Shown: positions 36,214 through 45,588, counted from the stretch's first letter. The stretch is 64,000 nt of DNA from an uncultured Alphaproteobacteria bacterium (GCA_943787745.1 CALSNJ010000002.1:694125-758124); one strand, 5' to 3'. Program-made: numbers and translations. The notes: generated by a model from the letters alone, not told the origin.

Positions 36214-37086
36214 CTAGGCATGGGCCGCGCGATACCAATCCATGATGTCCTCACCCGGCACGATCGCAACATCGGAATGGCCCATGATGTAATCGAGGAT
36301 ATCTTCGAAATACTTGATCCGGTGCGCCGCCCCGGTGAGGTACATGTGCAGACTGATCGACATGACACGCGCAGAATTCTCACTCTCCTGATACAGCCGG
36401 TCAAACTGGTCCTTTGACCGCTTGAACATTTCATCAGAGGTGTGCTGTTGCAGTGCCATCATGGTGATGTCGTTGGTCTCCACGGTGTAGGGCACAGAGA
36501 GCATCGGACCATCCGTGGTTTCGATTTCCACGGGTTGATCGTCAAACACCCAGTCCGCCACATACTCGACCCCTGCCCGACGCAGAAAATCCACGGTCTG
36601 GAAGGTTTCGGTCAGGCCCGGGCTTTCCCAGCCGCGTACCTTTTTGCCCGAGAACTTCTCGATGGCGGCAACCGCGCGGTCGATCTGCTCCTGCTGGTCG
36701 TCATGCTTGTGCATCGGCCCCTGCAGATAGCCATGCCCCATAAACTCCCAATCGAGCTCCAAAGCGGCCTCAGCAATGCGCGGATAGTTTTCGCAAACGC
36801 GGCCATTGATCGCCATGGTTGGCTTGATGCCGCGATCGCGCAGCGCATCGCGGATGCGCCAGAAGCCGACACGCATACCGTACTCATGCCATGACCAGTT
36901 CGGCAGATCCGGCAACAAGGGAACGCCCATCGGTGGCGGCAGAACCGTGCGTGGCATGGGACGTGAAATGTCCCAGTCCTCAACATTGGCAATGATCCAG
37001 ACGGCCATGCGTTTGCCATCCGGCAGCTTCCAGGCCGGACGATCAACTATGGCGGAATACGGAACGCGGTCCTTGAAAATCTGCAT
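36214..37086 (-). CDS. polysaccharide deacetylase family protein (PuuE-like)
   Basis: 290 residues of the NodB-like carbohydrate esterase 4 fold, nearest to the allantoinase/PuuE branch: FWRIRDALRDRGIKPTMAINGRVCE, EFMGHGYLQGPMH, VRGWESPGLTET and the closing ISLHMYLTG. No signal peptide, so cytoplasmic, which supports an amide hydrolase rather than a cell-wall enzyme. Substrate not proven. ATG at 37086 after CGAGGGAAAAC. Confidence 0.83.
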   Translation of the reverse strand: MQIFKDRVPYSAIVDRPAWKLPDGKRMAVWIIANVEDWDISRPMPRTVLPPPMGVPLLPDLPNWSWHEYGMRVGFWRIRDALRDRGIKPTMAINGRVCENYPRIAEAALELDWEFMGHGYLQGPMHKHDDQQEQIDRAVAAIEKFSGKKVRGWESPGLTETFQTVDFLRRAGVEYVADWVFDDQPVEIETTDGPMLSVPYTVETNDITMMALQQHTSDEMFKRSKDQFDRLYQESENSARVMSISLHMYLTGAAHRIKYFEDILDYIMGHSDVAIVPGEDIMDWYRAAHA

Positions 37087-37155
37087 GTTTTCCCTCGGGT
37101 GTTAACTGCGCCCGATTATGGGCAAACACACGACGGAAAACCAGACGGTGGGCGG

Positions 37156-38490
37156 TTAAACCCAGCCGATGGAAAGCAGGTACAGGCTGAGCGACGGAAA
37201 GGCGATCAGGACCATCAGGACAAGGAACATCGTCACCGCAAACGGGAAGGCCCCGGCAAAGATATCCGCCAGACTGACTGTAGGATCGTTGATCGCGCTT
37301 TTGATAACAAAGCACGATATCCCCAGCGGGGGCGTCAACAAGCCGATCTCCGCACCAACCACTGTGATGATTCCAAACCAGACAAGATCAACGTTGAAGG
37401 CATCAAGGACGACCAGAAACAGCGGCACCACGATCAGGATGATCGAGGCCGTCTCGATGATGGTCCCCAGTGCGACCATCAGGAGCACATAGATCACCAT
37501 CAGCTGGATCAGGGTCAGGTCGAAACCTGTCAACCACTCCCCGAATACGGTTGGCAGTGCGGCCACTCCCAACATCCGGCTATACATAGACGCGGTCGTG
37601 ATCAGGAACAGGATCGTTGCGGTGATGTAGCCGGTCTCGACCAGAACTTCCCAGAGATCACGCCAGCTGAAATTCTTTTTGAGCAAGGCGATGACAAGAG
37701 CTGCGAGTGAGCCCGCGGCGCCCGCCTCGGTCGGCGTAAACACACCGCCATAGATACCGCCCAACACCACCAGAACCAGGACGATAACGGGGATGATCTT
37801 CTTGACCAGATCCAGCCAGCTCAGGTTCGCCCAGTCCTGAGCCGCAATATCGGCTGAATCCTGACCACCTACATATTTCGGGAAGGCGTAAGCCAGAAAG
37901 AGAATCAGAATGCCGAAACATACCGCCAGCAGAATGCCGGGGATAATTCCGGCAATGAACATGCGGCCGACCGATTGTTCGGTCACGATTGCATAGATAA
38001 TCAGCATCGCGCTTGGCGGGATCAGCATGCCCAGCACCGACGACCCCGCAACGACACCGACCGTAAAGCGGGGCTGATAGCCAAACCGGCGCATTTCGGG
38101 AATCGCAACACGGGTGAACACAGAGGCCGAGGCGATCGAGGAACCGGTGATCGAGGCAAAGATGGCATTGGCCGCCACAGTCGCAATACCCAGCCCACCG
38201 CGGATGCGATAGAAGGCGAAGTTGGCGACTTCGTAAACGTCCTTGCCCAAGCCTGCCTTGCTGACGATCAGCCCCATCAGGGCAAAAAGCGGCACCGAAG
38301 CGAAAACCAGCTCCGACACCGTATCCGCAATGGATTCCGACAGCAGCGCGACCGCGATATCCGGATTGCCACGAATCAGCCACACACCCACGAACGAGAC
38401 CAGCCCAAGCGCAACAGGAATGTACAATCCCATATAGATCAGGAACACAATCACCGCGACCGAGGCAATTCCGACCTCAATACCACCCAT
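37156..38490 (-). CDS. dctM: TRAP transporter large permease DctM
   Basis: 444 residues with about 12 hydrophobic segments, covering the full DctM/SiaM fold. Conserved blocks: FASVPLFALMGLIVSKAGLG, GSSIASASVFTRVAIPEM, GSSVLGMLIPPSAMLIIYAIVTEQSVGRMF. It is the sodium- or proton-coupled transport subunit. It follows the DctQ gene on the same strand, 24 bases after its stop. Confidence 0.93.
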   Translation of the reverse strand: MGGIEVGIASVAVIVFLIYMGLYIPVALGLVSFVGVWLIRGNPDIAVALLSESIADTVSELVFASVPLFALMGLIVSKAGLGKDVYEVANFAFYRIRGGLGIATVAANAIFASITGSSIASASVFTRVAIPEMRRFGYQPRFTVGVVAGSSVLGMLIPPSAMLIIYAIVTEQSVGRMFIAGIIPGILLAVCFGILILFLAYAFPKYVGGQDSADIAAQDWANLSWLDLVKKIIPVIVLVLVVLGGIYGGVFTPTEAGAAGSLAALVIALLKKNFSWRDLWEVLVETGYITATILFLITTASMYSRMLGVAALPTVFGEWLTGFDLTLIQLMVIYVLLMVALGTIIETASIILIVVPLFLVVLDAFNVDLVWFGIITVVGAEIGLLTPPLGISCFVIKSAINDPTVSLADIFAGAFPFAVTMFLVLMVLIAFPSLSLYLLSIGWV

Positions 38491-38514
38491 CTTGGTAAAC
38501 CTTTCCCTGGCCCG

Positions 38515-39060
38515 CTAGCGCGTGCCACGCAATGCCGGAATCACGTGCCGGATCGCGAATTTCAAGAACTGCAGCATGGTCACAACACAACCAAGCACGA
38601 GAATTAGCTTGATGGGCCACTCAGGGACTGTGAACAGCCCCTCTTCCCCAACGAAGTAGTTGAACCGCCAGGCGTCATAGAGTTCCGGTACCACCCCATA
38701 AAGGACGATCAGGAGGAACACGACGCCAAGAAAGTCGAAGGTCGCACCCATGACATGTCCCGCGCGTGGATTGCGACGCTGGACGAGGCCATAGAAGCCA
38801 TCCGAGCGGGTCAGCCGGCCCTTCCGGGTCGCATCACCAAGCTGCATGAAAACGATTGCGATGATCGACATTTCCACGAGTTCGTTGACCCCGTGAATGG
38901 GATGATTGAACAGCGTGCGACTGAACGCATCCGTATCGATCATCACCATAAGAGCAAAAATCCAGAGCGATCCGATCGTGTTCATCACGGTCAGAACACG
39001 ATCCAGCAAATCCTGAGGGGCGCCACCTGCTGGTGACGCCCCCTGGGTTAGATCCGTCAT
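38515..39060 (-). CDS. dctQ: TRAP transporter small permease DctQ
   Basis: 181 residues with four membrane segments and the DctQ pattern VDTDAFSRTLFNHPIHGVNELVEMSII. It partners the adjacent DctM. It lies 31 bases after the solute-binding gene, so the operon order is P-Q-M. The ATG at 39060 is close to the SBP stop. Confidence 0.92.
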   Translation of the reverse strand: MTDLTQGASPAGGAPQDLLDRVLTVMNTIGSLWIFALMVMIDTDAFSRTLFNHPIHGVNELVEMSIIAIVFMQLGDATRKGRLTRSDGFYGLVQRRNPRAGHVMGATFDFLGVVFLLIVLYGVVPELYDAWRFNYFVGEEGLFTVPEWPIKLILVLGCVVTMLQFLKFAIRHVIPALRGTR

Positions 39061-39091
39061 ATTAGAATCTACTTTCGGCTTAGACTTGGGC

Positions 39092-40189
39092 TCAGGAACC
39101 CGATTCCTTGTCCCACTGACGCAGGATCGGCTGATTGGCAGCGCGCATGGTGTCCATGTAGGACTTCATGACCACCTCACCCGGATTGCCTTCCTTCTCA
39201 CGAGCAGCAACCCAGTCCTGGGCCACGTTCGGCATGTTGTCAGCCCACTGCTGACGCTGCGCCTGGCTCAATTCAGTGGTCGTGCCACCATTTGCGGTGA
39301 AGGCCTTGTAGCTCTCATCCGCAAGCGCAAGGGCTTTCACACCCATGTCGTCACGATAACCGATGGCAACTTCCTGCATGGCCGTCTTCACTTCGTCCGG
39401 CAGATTTTTCCAGGTGTCTTTGTTGACGGTCACAGCCTTGGAGTTTGCGGTGCCGAGGTCAGCCTTCAGCATGAAAGGTGCAACTTCGTAGATCTTGCGA
39501 CCGACAACGGCTTCCGGCCACAGCATGAAACCATCAAGAACGCCCGTACCCACCTTGTTGTGATAGGTCACGAGACTGCCCGCGACACCAGCGGCACCAA
39601 AGCCTTCAAGCCAGCGCAGATTCAGACCTGCACTACCAAGCTTCAGCCCCTTCATGTCAGAAAGCTGTGCAACCTTGTTCTTGGTGAAGATCTGGTAGGT
39701 GTCGAGCACGGCCAGGTTCGTCAGGTAAACCTGATTGAACTTGTCGAAGGCCTGCCTGAATTCCGGATGCTTGTCCGCCAAACCGTCAACCGTCCGCGCG
39801 ACGAGGCCCGGATCGTTGGTGACAAACGGGGTGGCATAGGCGACCAGTTGCAACGGCACCTTGTCGGCATGGAACACGGTTGTGACGATACCGATATCGC
39901 CAAGGCCCTTTTGCAGACCACCGAGCACACCGCGAACTTTCACGATCTGGCCCCAGGCCTGATTCCACTCGATCTCGTAGTTGCCGGTTTCGGCCAGCTT
40001 CTTGTCGACTTCGGGAATGTAATAATTGATGAACTCCGCAACCCACAGTGATTTGGGCGAGTAACCATCGATCGCGGCGATCTTGATTTTCTCAGCGGCT
40101 GAGGACGGTGCAGCGAAAGCAACAGAGGCCATCAAGGCCCCAACGCCAACGGCGCCGAACTTCTTCGCAAGTGATTTGGTATTGATCAT
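39092..40189 (-). CDS. TRAP transporter solute-binding protein (DctP-like)
   Basis: 365 residues with a signal peptide (ending near AFAAPSSAA) and a periplasmic DctP-fold ligand-binding domain. Family signals include GLGDIGIVTT, LKGLKLGSAGLNLRWLE-like segment and DGFMLWPEAVVGRKIYEVAPF. TRAP binding proteins usually take carboxylates via a conserved arginine; the ligand is not identifiable. First gene of the minus-strand TRAP operon, divergent from a GntR regulator. Confidence 0.9.
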   Translation of the reverse strand: MINTKSLAKKFGAVGVGALMASVAFAAPSSAAEKIKIAAIDGYSPKSLWVAEFINYYIPEVDKKLAETGNYEIEWNQAWGQIVKVRGVLGGLQKGLGDIGIVTTVFHADKVPLQLVAYATPFVTNDPGLVARTVDGLADKHPEFRQAFDKFNQVYLTNLAVLDTYQIFTKNKVAQLSDMKGLKLGSAGLNLRWLEGFGAAGVAGSLVTYHNKVGTGVLDGFMLWPEAVVGRKIYEVAPFMLKADLGTANSKAVTVNKDTWKNLPDEVKTAMQEVAIGYRDDMGVKALALADESYKAFTANGGTTTELSQAQRQQWADNMPNVAQDWVAAREKEGNPGEVVMKSYMDTMRAANQPILRQWDKESGS

Positions 40190-40388
40190 GCTTGTCTCCC
40201 TTTGGGCATGGATCGTTTTGAACAGGCAGCGCTTCTTGACCGGCGCGGTTGAGTTAATGGATAGAAACGGCAGTCACGGCTTCGTGTCAACGATTTTCCA
40301 AATTAATTCACCTTTTGATTGATTTTGGAATATTATATCTCTGATGCCCGCTCAGGGACCTTTTCGTTTTTAGTCCACTTGAGAGCTT
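40190..40388. promoter_or_regulatory. divergent promoter region of TRAP operon and gntR gene
   Basis: AT-rich spacer between the outward-facing TRAP operon and the GntR gene. It holds a perfect 7-base inverted repeat TTCCAAA (40296-40302) and TTTGGAA (40324-40330), whose centres are 28 bases apart. It could be a binding site for the adjacent FadR-type regulator, although it does not match the usual TnGTnnnACnA core. Confidence 0.4.
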
Positions 40389-41111
40389 ATGCCGGTCAAA
40401 CAACGAACACCAAGTGACAGTCGCGCTGGCGGCCCGACGATAGCGACGTCGGTCTACGATCAGATTCGCCGTGACATTATCACCGGTGTTCTCGCGCCTG
40501 GGTACAAACTCGGCTCGACCGGGCTTCGCGAACGCTACAAAGTCGGCATCAGCCCGGTGCGTGAAGCCCTTAACCGGCTCGTGGCAGAAAAGCTTGTTTG
40601 CTTTGAAGACCAGAAAGGCTTCCATGTCGCCGGCGTTGGATCGGACGATCTGGCTGACCTCATCCGCACGCGGTGCTGGATCGAGGAAATCGCGCTTCGG
40701 GAATCCATTGCGAACGGAGACGATGCCTGGGAAGACAGTATCGTTGTTGCCTATCACCGGCTCTCAAAAGTACCCCGCTCTTCATCGGTCGACGGTTTTG
40801 AATTCAATCCGGAATGGGAAGAGCTTCACCATGCGTTTCATGGTGCCATTCTTGGTAACTGCGGTTCACCGAGATTGCTTGGGTACTGCGATTTGCTTGC
40901 CGATCAGGCCAACCGCTACCGGCAACTCGCAGCTTCTATCAGCTACCCACATCGCAGTGAGCGCGACGAGCACCGCGAATTGATGGATGCCTCGATCGCA
41001 CGCGATGTCGAGAAAGCTGTCGCTCTGCATCATGCCCATCTGAGCAAGACCAATGCCATTATCATGGAATCGGGCCTGTCCTTACCGGCTGAACAGTTGG
41101 TCGGGTTTTAA
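40389..41111 (+). CDS. GntR/FadR-type regulator
   Basis: 240 residues. The winged-helix domain (about 20-85) has IRRDIITGVLAPGYKLG and SPVREALNRLVAEKLV; the FCD ligand-binding domain follows, with histidines (HHAFHGAIL, HRSERDEHRELMDA, HHAHL) expected to bind a metal. Divergent from the TRAP operon, which it probably controls according to the imported carboxylate. ATG at 40389. Confidence 0.9.
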   Translation: MPVKQRTPSDSRAGGPTIATSVYDQIRRDIITGVLAPGYKLGSTGLRERYKVGISPVREALNRLVAEKLVCFEDQKGFHVAGVGSDDLADLIRTRCWIEEIALRESIANGDDAWEDSIVVAYHRLSKVPRSSSVDGFEFNPEWEELHHAFHGAILGNCGSPRLLGYCDLLADQANRYRQLAASISYPHRSERDEHRELMDASIARDVEKAVALHHAHLSKTNAIIMESGLSLPAEQLVGF

Positions 41112-41161
41112 CGCGAGGCGCGCCACTCGGACCCATGCCCATGCCTTTTCGTGAGGCAAGT

Positions 41162-41176
41162 CACATTCCGAATGTG
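41162..41176. promoter_or_regulatory. 15-base palindrome upstream of MetE-like gene
   Basis: CACATTC-C-GAATGTG, a perfect 7+1+7 inverted repeat 50 bases before the MetE-like start. Its position suits an operator, but the binding protein is unknown. Confidence 0.4.
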
Positions 41177-41225
41177 CTATTCTCTCCGGCAACAAACGAA
41201 CGCAATCAAGCGTTGGGGAGAACAC

Positions 41226-42371
41226 ATGAAACGTAGTACGGATCGAATTCTGACCACCCACACGGGCAGCCTGCCACGACCTCAGGACGTTGTAGATTTT
41301 CTCATCGAGGGTGAGAAAAACCCAGGCCCGATGCCCGCCGGATTTGATGAGGCCGTATCGCGCGCCGTCGCGGATGTCGTTCAAAAGCAGGTCGCCGCCG
41401 GCCTCGATGTCATCAATGACGGTGAACAAGGCCGCGCGGACTACACGATTCATGTGAAGGACCGTCTGACCGGCTATGACGGTCCGAACCAAACCATTCC
41501 CATGAGCGCGGACGAGGACGAATTTCCCGAACTCACTGAGATGCTCCGGCCCTTCGTTACGCCCCTGACTCACCGCCCGGCCTGCACCGGTCCGGTCGAC
41601 TGGCTCGACTGGGATGCAGCTCAGGCGGATATCGACCGTGCCGCCAGCGTGATCGGACAAGCCAAAGCCGAAGACGTTTTCATGACCTCCCCCTCACCGG
41701 GACAGATCGCCCGCTTTCTGCCCAATCTTCATTACAAGAGTGAGGAAGAATACATCTTCGCCCTCGCCGAGGTGATGAAGCGCGAATACGAGGCCATCGT
41801 GAATGCCGGGCTGATTTTGCAGCTCGACTGCCCCGATCTGGCACTGAGCCGCCACACGATCTTCAAACACCTCTCTCTTGAGGACTTCCGCAAGGAAATC
41901 TCGATGCATGTGGAAGCGCTGAACCACGCGGTCCGCGATATCCCGAGCGATGCCATGCGTATGCATGTCTGCTGGGCCAGCACACTCGGGCCGCATCATG
42001 AAGATGTGCCGCTTTCCGATATCGTCGATATCATCATGAGCGCAAAACCGGGGGCCGTGTCCTTCCCCGGAGCCAACCCGCGCCATGAGCACGAATGGAA
42101 AGTCTGGCGTGACGTCAAACTGCCCGACGGAAAGTTCATCGTGCCCGGCGTGATCGACACCACGTCCAACTTTGTCGAACACCCCGAATTGGTCTGCGAC
42201 CGTATCCTGAACTACGCGAGCGTCGTTGGGCGTGAGAATGTCATCGTCGGCGGTGATTGTGGTTTTGGCACCTTTGCCGGCCGGGTTCAGGTGGACCGGA
42301 ATATCGTCTGGATGAAGTTCGCCGCAATGTCAGAAGGCGCTGCCATGGCCTCCAAGAAACTTTGGGGCTAA
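41226..42371 (+). CDS. MetE C-terminal-domain-like methyltransferase
   Basis: 381-residue (beta/alpha)8 barrel of the cobalamin-independent methionine synthase C-terminal family (also used by thiol-alkyl transferases such as epoxyalkane:CoM transferase). Zinc site H247-x-C249 (RMHVCW) and C345 (GGDCGFG) is complete. The substrate half of MetE is absent. It may demethylate, transfer an alkyl group to a thiol or cleave a C-S bond; true methionine synthase is not proven. The start at 41226 follows TTGGGGAGAACAC. Confidence 0.85.
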   Translation: MKRSTDRILTTHTGSLPRPQDVVDFLIEGEKNPGPMPAGFDEAVSRAVADVVQKQVAAGLDVINDGEQGRADYTIHVKDRLTGYDGPNQTIPMSADEDEFPELTEMLRPFVTPLTHRPACTGPVDWLDWDAAQADIDRAASVIGQAKAEDVFMTSPSPGQIARFLPNLHYKSEEEYIFALAEVMKREYEAIVNAGLILQLDCPDLALSRHTIFKHLSLEDFRKEISMHVEALNHAVRDIPSDAMRMHVCWASTLGPHHEDVPLSDIVDIIMSAKPGAVSFPGANPRHEHEWKVWRDVKLPDGKFIVPGVIDTTSNFVEHPELVCDRILNYASVVGRENVIVGGDCGFGTFAGRVQVDRNIVWMKFAAMSEGAAMASKKLWG

Positions 42372-42422
42372 GCCGCCTGACGGGATTGACCTTCCAGCGG
42401 GGTAACCCTGTAAACGGGGTGC

Positions 42423-42923
42423 ATGACTAAGAAGACAAAAACACCTGCAACAGCGATGGTGATTGGAGTGACCGTTGCGGTCGCCCTTGCCGGCATTGCT
42501 TCCTATGTCGCTCTGAATTGGGCGCCTCTCCAGAGCTCTGCCGAAAGCGCATCAACCGAGAGCGATATGATCTCGCTTGGCAGCACGGTCTATGCGGCGC
42601 AATGCGCGGCCTGTCACGGTGCCAATCTGGAAGGCCAACCCAACTGGCGTGCGCGCAAGGCAAATGGGCGTTTGCCCGCCCCACCCCATGACGAGACCGG
42701 CCATACCTGGCATCACGACGACGACACCCTGTTCAACCTGACAAAATACGGTTTGTCGGCACTGGTGGGACAGCCGGTTGAGACCGATATGCCCGCCTAT
42801 GATGGCGTTTTAACAGATGCACAAATTCGCGCATCACTTGCTTACATCAAGTCACGCTGGCCCGAAGAAATTCGGAAGCGGCAGACAGAAATGAGCCGTC
42901 GGGCAGCCGCAGAACGCGGGTAG
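42423..42923 (+). CDS. membrane-anchored cytochrome c
   Basis: 166 residues. One N-terminal membrane helix (about 10-30), then a class I cytochrome c domain: haem motif C61-A-A-C-H65 and probable axial methionine in ETDMPAYDG. A charged helix ends the protein. The anchor places haem in the periplasm; it may donate electrons to an oxidase or accept them from a dehydrogenase. No neighbouring redox partner is clear. Confidence 0.87.
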   Translation: MTKKTKTPATAMVIGVTVAVALAGIASYVALNWAPLQSSAESASTESDMISLGSTVYAAQCAACHGANLEGQPNWRARKANGRLPAPPHDETGHTWHHDDDTLFNLTKYGLSALVGQPVETDMPAYDGVLTDAQIRASLAYIKSRWPEEIRKRQTEMSRRAAAERG

Positions 42924-42946
42924 TCCCCTTCGCAGCCAGACCGGGC

Positions 42947-43564
42947 CTATGCCAGCGGGATCATGATGTGTTCGGCAAAGCCCGGGCGCTCGGAGAGCCG
43001 GTCGTACCATTTGCGAATGTTTGGACGATCCGGCCGCTCGATGTCCATCGCATACCAGCGATAGATCACGCCGCCGATGGGAATATCCCCCATGGTGAAC
43101 TGGTCACCTGCCACAAAATCGCGTCCCTCAAGGAAGTGATCGAGCACGGCCGTGATTTCGCCAGCCGATTTGACGCTGCGATCGATCAGATCGCGGTCCT
43201 GTTTTTCCAGTGGCGTCCGGATGAGCTGATGGAATACCGGCCGCAAGGCCGGCCAGAAGGTGGCCGTCTGCCAATCCATCCAGCGGTCCGCATCCGCACG
43301 AATGTGCGGATCGTCCGGCCACAGAGTTCCGCGGCCATGCTTTTCTGCGAGATAGCGCAGGCAGGCGTTGGACTCCCATAAGATAAACCCATCATCATCA
43401 ATGGTGGGGACAAGGCGGTTCGGGTTCATCGCCAGATATTCATCGGTAAACCCAAACGCACCCGCCATATCGGGGCGCTCAAAGGCCACGCCCATCTCGA
43501 CGCAGCCCCAGAGAAGCTTCTGGACATTCGACGACGTGTGTCGCCCCCAAATTGTAAGTGCCAT
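42947..43564 (-). CDS. glutathione S-transferase
   Basis: 205 residues. The N-terminal thioredoxin-like domain begins TIWGRHTSSNVQKLLW with Ser in the position used by Ser-type GSTs, followed by NPNRLVPTIDDDGFILWESNACLRYLAEK for glutathione. The C-terminal helical domain has GDQFTMGDIPIG. Not part of an obvious operon; convergent with the cytochrome c gene. Confidence 0.9.
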   Translation of the reverse strand: MALTIWGRHTSSNVQKLLWGCVEMGVAFERPDMAGAFGFTDEYLAMNPNRLVPTIDDDGFILWESNACLRYLAEKHGRGTLWPDDPHIRADADRWMDWQTATFWPALRPVFHQLIRTPLEKQDRDLIDRSVKSAGEITAVLDHFLEGRDFVAGDQFTMGDIPIGGVIYRWYAMDIERPDRPNIRKWYDRLSERPGFAEHIMIPLA

Positions 43565-43586
43565 AGCGCCCCTCTTGTCTGACGGA

Positions 43587-44051
43587 TCAGTCGATCACGT
43601 TCCACTTTTCGACGACATTACTACCAGCTTCGCGGAACACTTTGGAGACCGGGCAGTAAATCGGCAGCATTTCTTCGACTTCAGCGAGCTGTTCGGGTGT
43701 CGCGTCGGTTTTCACATTGATCGTGATGGTGATGTTGGGGAACGGCACCGAAATCGGCTCGGCGAGAATAACACCCCGGCGATCGAATTCGACATCACAC
43801 TCAATGGTCTGAATCTCGAAGTTGAGCTTCTTGTGATGCGCGATCCGCGTGGCAACATTGTTGGTGCAACCAACCAGGGCTGCCATCATCGTTTCGGTGG
43901 GTGACGCACCGACATTGGTGCCATCACGCTCAAGCGGCTCATCTGTAATGACTTTGACGTCACGGACACTGATATCCGTCCGCGAATGAGAGACCGCTTC
44001 GCCAACCATCGTGTATTTGGCGCTTTTCACCTGAATTTTTGCATCTGCCAT
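43587..44051 (-). CDS. OsmC-family peroxide reductase-like protein
   Basis: 154 residues. The two redox cysteines are C62 (ALVGCTNNVA) and C133 (LPIYCPVSK), and the fold markers GASPTETMMAAL are present. OsmC-type proteins reduce organic hydroperoxides. Start ATG at 44051 follows GAGGAAATCTC-like sequence; a longer frame upstream is not family-like. Divergent from the coxM2 gene. Confidence 0.88.
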   Translation of the reverse strand: MADAKIQVKSAKYTMVGEAVSHSRTDISVRDVKVITDEPLERDGTNVGASPTETMMAALVGCTNNVATRIAHHKKLNFEIQTIECDVEFDRRGVILAEPISVPFPNITITINVKTDATPEQLAEVEEMLPIYCPVSKVFREAGSNVVEKWNVID

Positions 44052-44209
44052 GAGATTTCCTCGAAAATTGGTTGAAATATTTGCCGTTAACATAGGCATC
44101 ACGTGCGCGTTCGCATAGACTTGCCCATAGCGAGTATTTACAAAACATATGTTCCGGAACGACACGAAGTCCGGACGTTGAACCAAAATGGTTATGAGGG
44201 AGAAACGCA

Positions 44210-45064
44210 TTGAAACCCGCACCATTTGCGTATGTCCGCGCCGAGACACTTGATCAGGTTTTTGACCTGCTCGACGAGTACGGTGACGAAGCAAAAATTC
44301 TCGCCGGAGGCCAAAGCCTCATGGCAACGCTCAATATGCGTCTGTCGACACCCGAAGTGCTGATCGATATCAATCACCTTGAGGGGCTGTCCGACATCTC
44401 TTCAGATGGCGACGTGTTGCGTATTGGCGCCCTCGCGCGTCACTCAGATGTACTTGAGTCAGAGCATGTTCAAAAACATGCACCCCTGATCGCGAAAACC
44501 ATGCCCCATGTAGCGCATCAGGCGATCCGCAACCGCGGAACCTTTGGTGGCTCTGTTGCCTTTGCGGACCCGGCTGCCGAACTTCCGGCTGTGACCCGTG
44601 CACTTGGTGCAATCTTCGTTCTGCAGGGCCGAGACGGACAACGTAAGGTCGCGGCGGATGATTTCTTTCAGGGTTTGTTTGAGACGGACCTCAAAGAGAA
44701 TGAACTCCTTGTCGGGGCAGAAATTCCGGCCATCAAGGATGGCGAGCGAACGGCATTTATGGAACTGGCGCGCCGCCATGGCGATTACGCCATCGTGGGC
44801 CTCGCGGTTCAGGGCAGGCTAGAGGGCGACACCTTTGCCGATATGCGGCTGGGATTCTTTGGTGCAGGTGATCAACCCATACTTGCCAAGTCGGCGATTG
44901 CAGCACTCAACGGACAGCCCAACAACGAAGGCACGATCAAGAACGCGCAGGACGCACTTGATGCCGATCTCGACCCGATGCCCGACCTGAACGGTCCGGC
45001 CGAAATGAAAATGCATCTCGCACGCGTGCTAACCAAGCGCGCACTCGCAGAACTCGCAGCTTAG
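44210..45064 (+). CDS. molybdenum hydroxylase FAD subunit, second copy
   Basis: 284 residues of the CoxM family. FAD motifs AGGQSLM and RNRGTFGGSVAFADPAAE are intact; a CO_deh_flav_C domain follows. TTG start at 44210 behind GAGGGAGAAACGCA. It belongs to a different sublineage from the first CoxM (AGGQSL vs AGGMTL). It precedes the 2Fe-2S subunit gene by 17 bases. No Mo subunit gene is nearby in either direction, so the partner must be encoded elsewhere or be shared. Confidence 0.92.
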   Translation: MKPAPFAYVRAETLDQVFDLLDEYGDEAKILAGGQSLMATLNMRLSTPEVLIDINHLEGLSDISSDGDVLRIGALARHSDVLESEHVQKHAPLIAKTMPHVAHQAIRNRGTFGGSVAFADPAAELPAVTRALGAIFVLQGRDGQRKVAADDFFQGLFETDLKENELLVGAEIPAIKDGERTAFMELARRHGDYAIVGLAVQGRLEGDTFADMRLGFFGAGDQPILAKSAIAALNGQPNNEGTIKNAQDALDADLDPMPDLNGPAEMKMHLARVLTKRALAELAA

Positions 45065-45081
45065 CGCGCGGAGAAGAACAG

Positions 45082-45558
45082 ATGGACCAGAACGTCGATA
45101 TTACAATGAAGGTGAATGGCCAGACGGTCAGCCGCCGCATTCCAGCCCGCACCAATTTGGTGGATTTCGTGCGCTACGACATGGAGCTCACTGGTAGCCA
45201 TGTCGGCTGCGAGCACGGTGTGTGTGGTGCCTGCACCATCCGCGTTGACGGCGCTATCGTGCGCGGTTGCCTCATGCTGGCCGCGCAGGCCGAGGGCGCT
45301 GAGGTTGAAACCATCGAAGGCCTTTCAGATGCCGGCGAAATCGCCGATCTGCAGAAAGCCTTCCATGAGCGCAATGCTGTTCAATGTGGCTTCTGCACGC
45401 CGGGCATGCTGCTGACCGCGCAGGAACTCCTGACAAAGAACTCTTCGCCATCACGCGAGGAAATCCGGGAGTTCATCTCCGGAAACTACTGCCGCTGCAC
45501 GGGTTATCAGGCCATCGTCGACGCCATTGACCGGGTCGCCGAAGAACGCCGCGGCTAA
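45082..45558 (+). CDS. molybdenum hydroxylase 2Fe-2S subunit, second copy
   Basis: 158 residues. All eight cluster cysteines are present: C43, C48, C51 and C63 in the N-terminal cluster, QCGFCTPG and CRCTGY in the C-terminal cluster. Co-transcribed with the preceding FAD subunit, then a terminator. It is the second 2Fe-2S subunit in the window. The M-S order is that of form I CO dehydrogenase operons, but here no L gene follows. Confidence 0.93.
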   Translation: MDQNVDITMKVNGQTVSRRIPARTNLVDFVRYDMELTGSHVGCEHGVCGACTIRVDGAIVRGCLMLAAQAEGAEVETIEGLSDAGEIADLQKAFHERNAVQCGFCTPGMLLTAQELLTKNSSPSREEIREFISGNYCRCTGYQAIVDAIDRVAEERRG

Positions 45559-45588
45559 CCAGTTTCTCGAATCACACCAATTTGAAGA

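Noticed and set aside
43587-44294. Long version of the OsmC protein
   Set aside because: The first 81 codons lie in the intergenic region and overlap the coxM2 start; the family begins at 44051.
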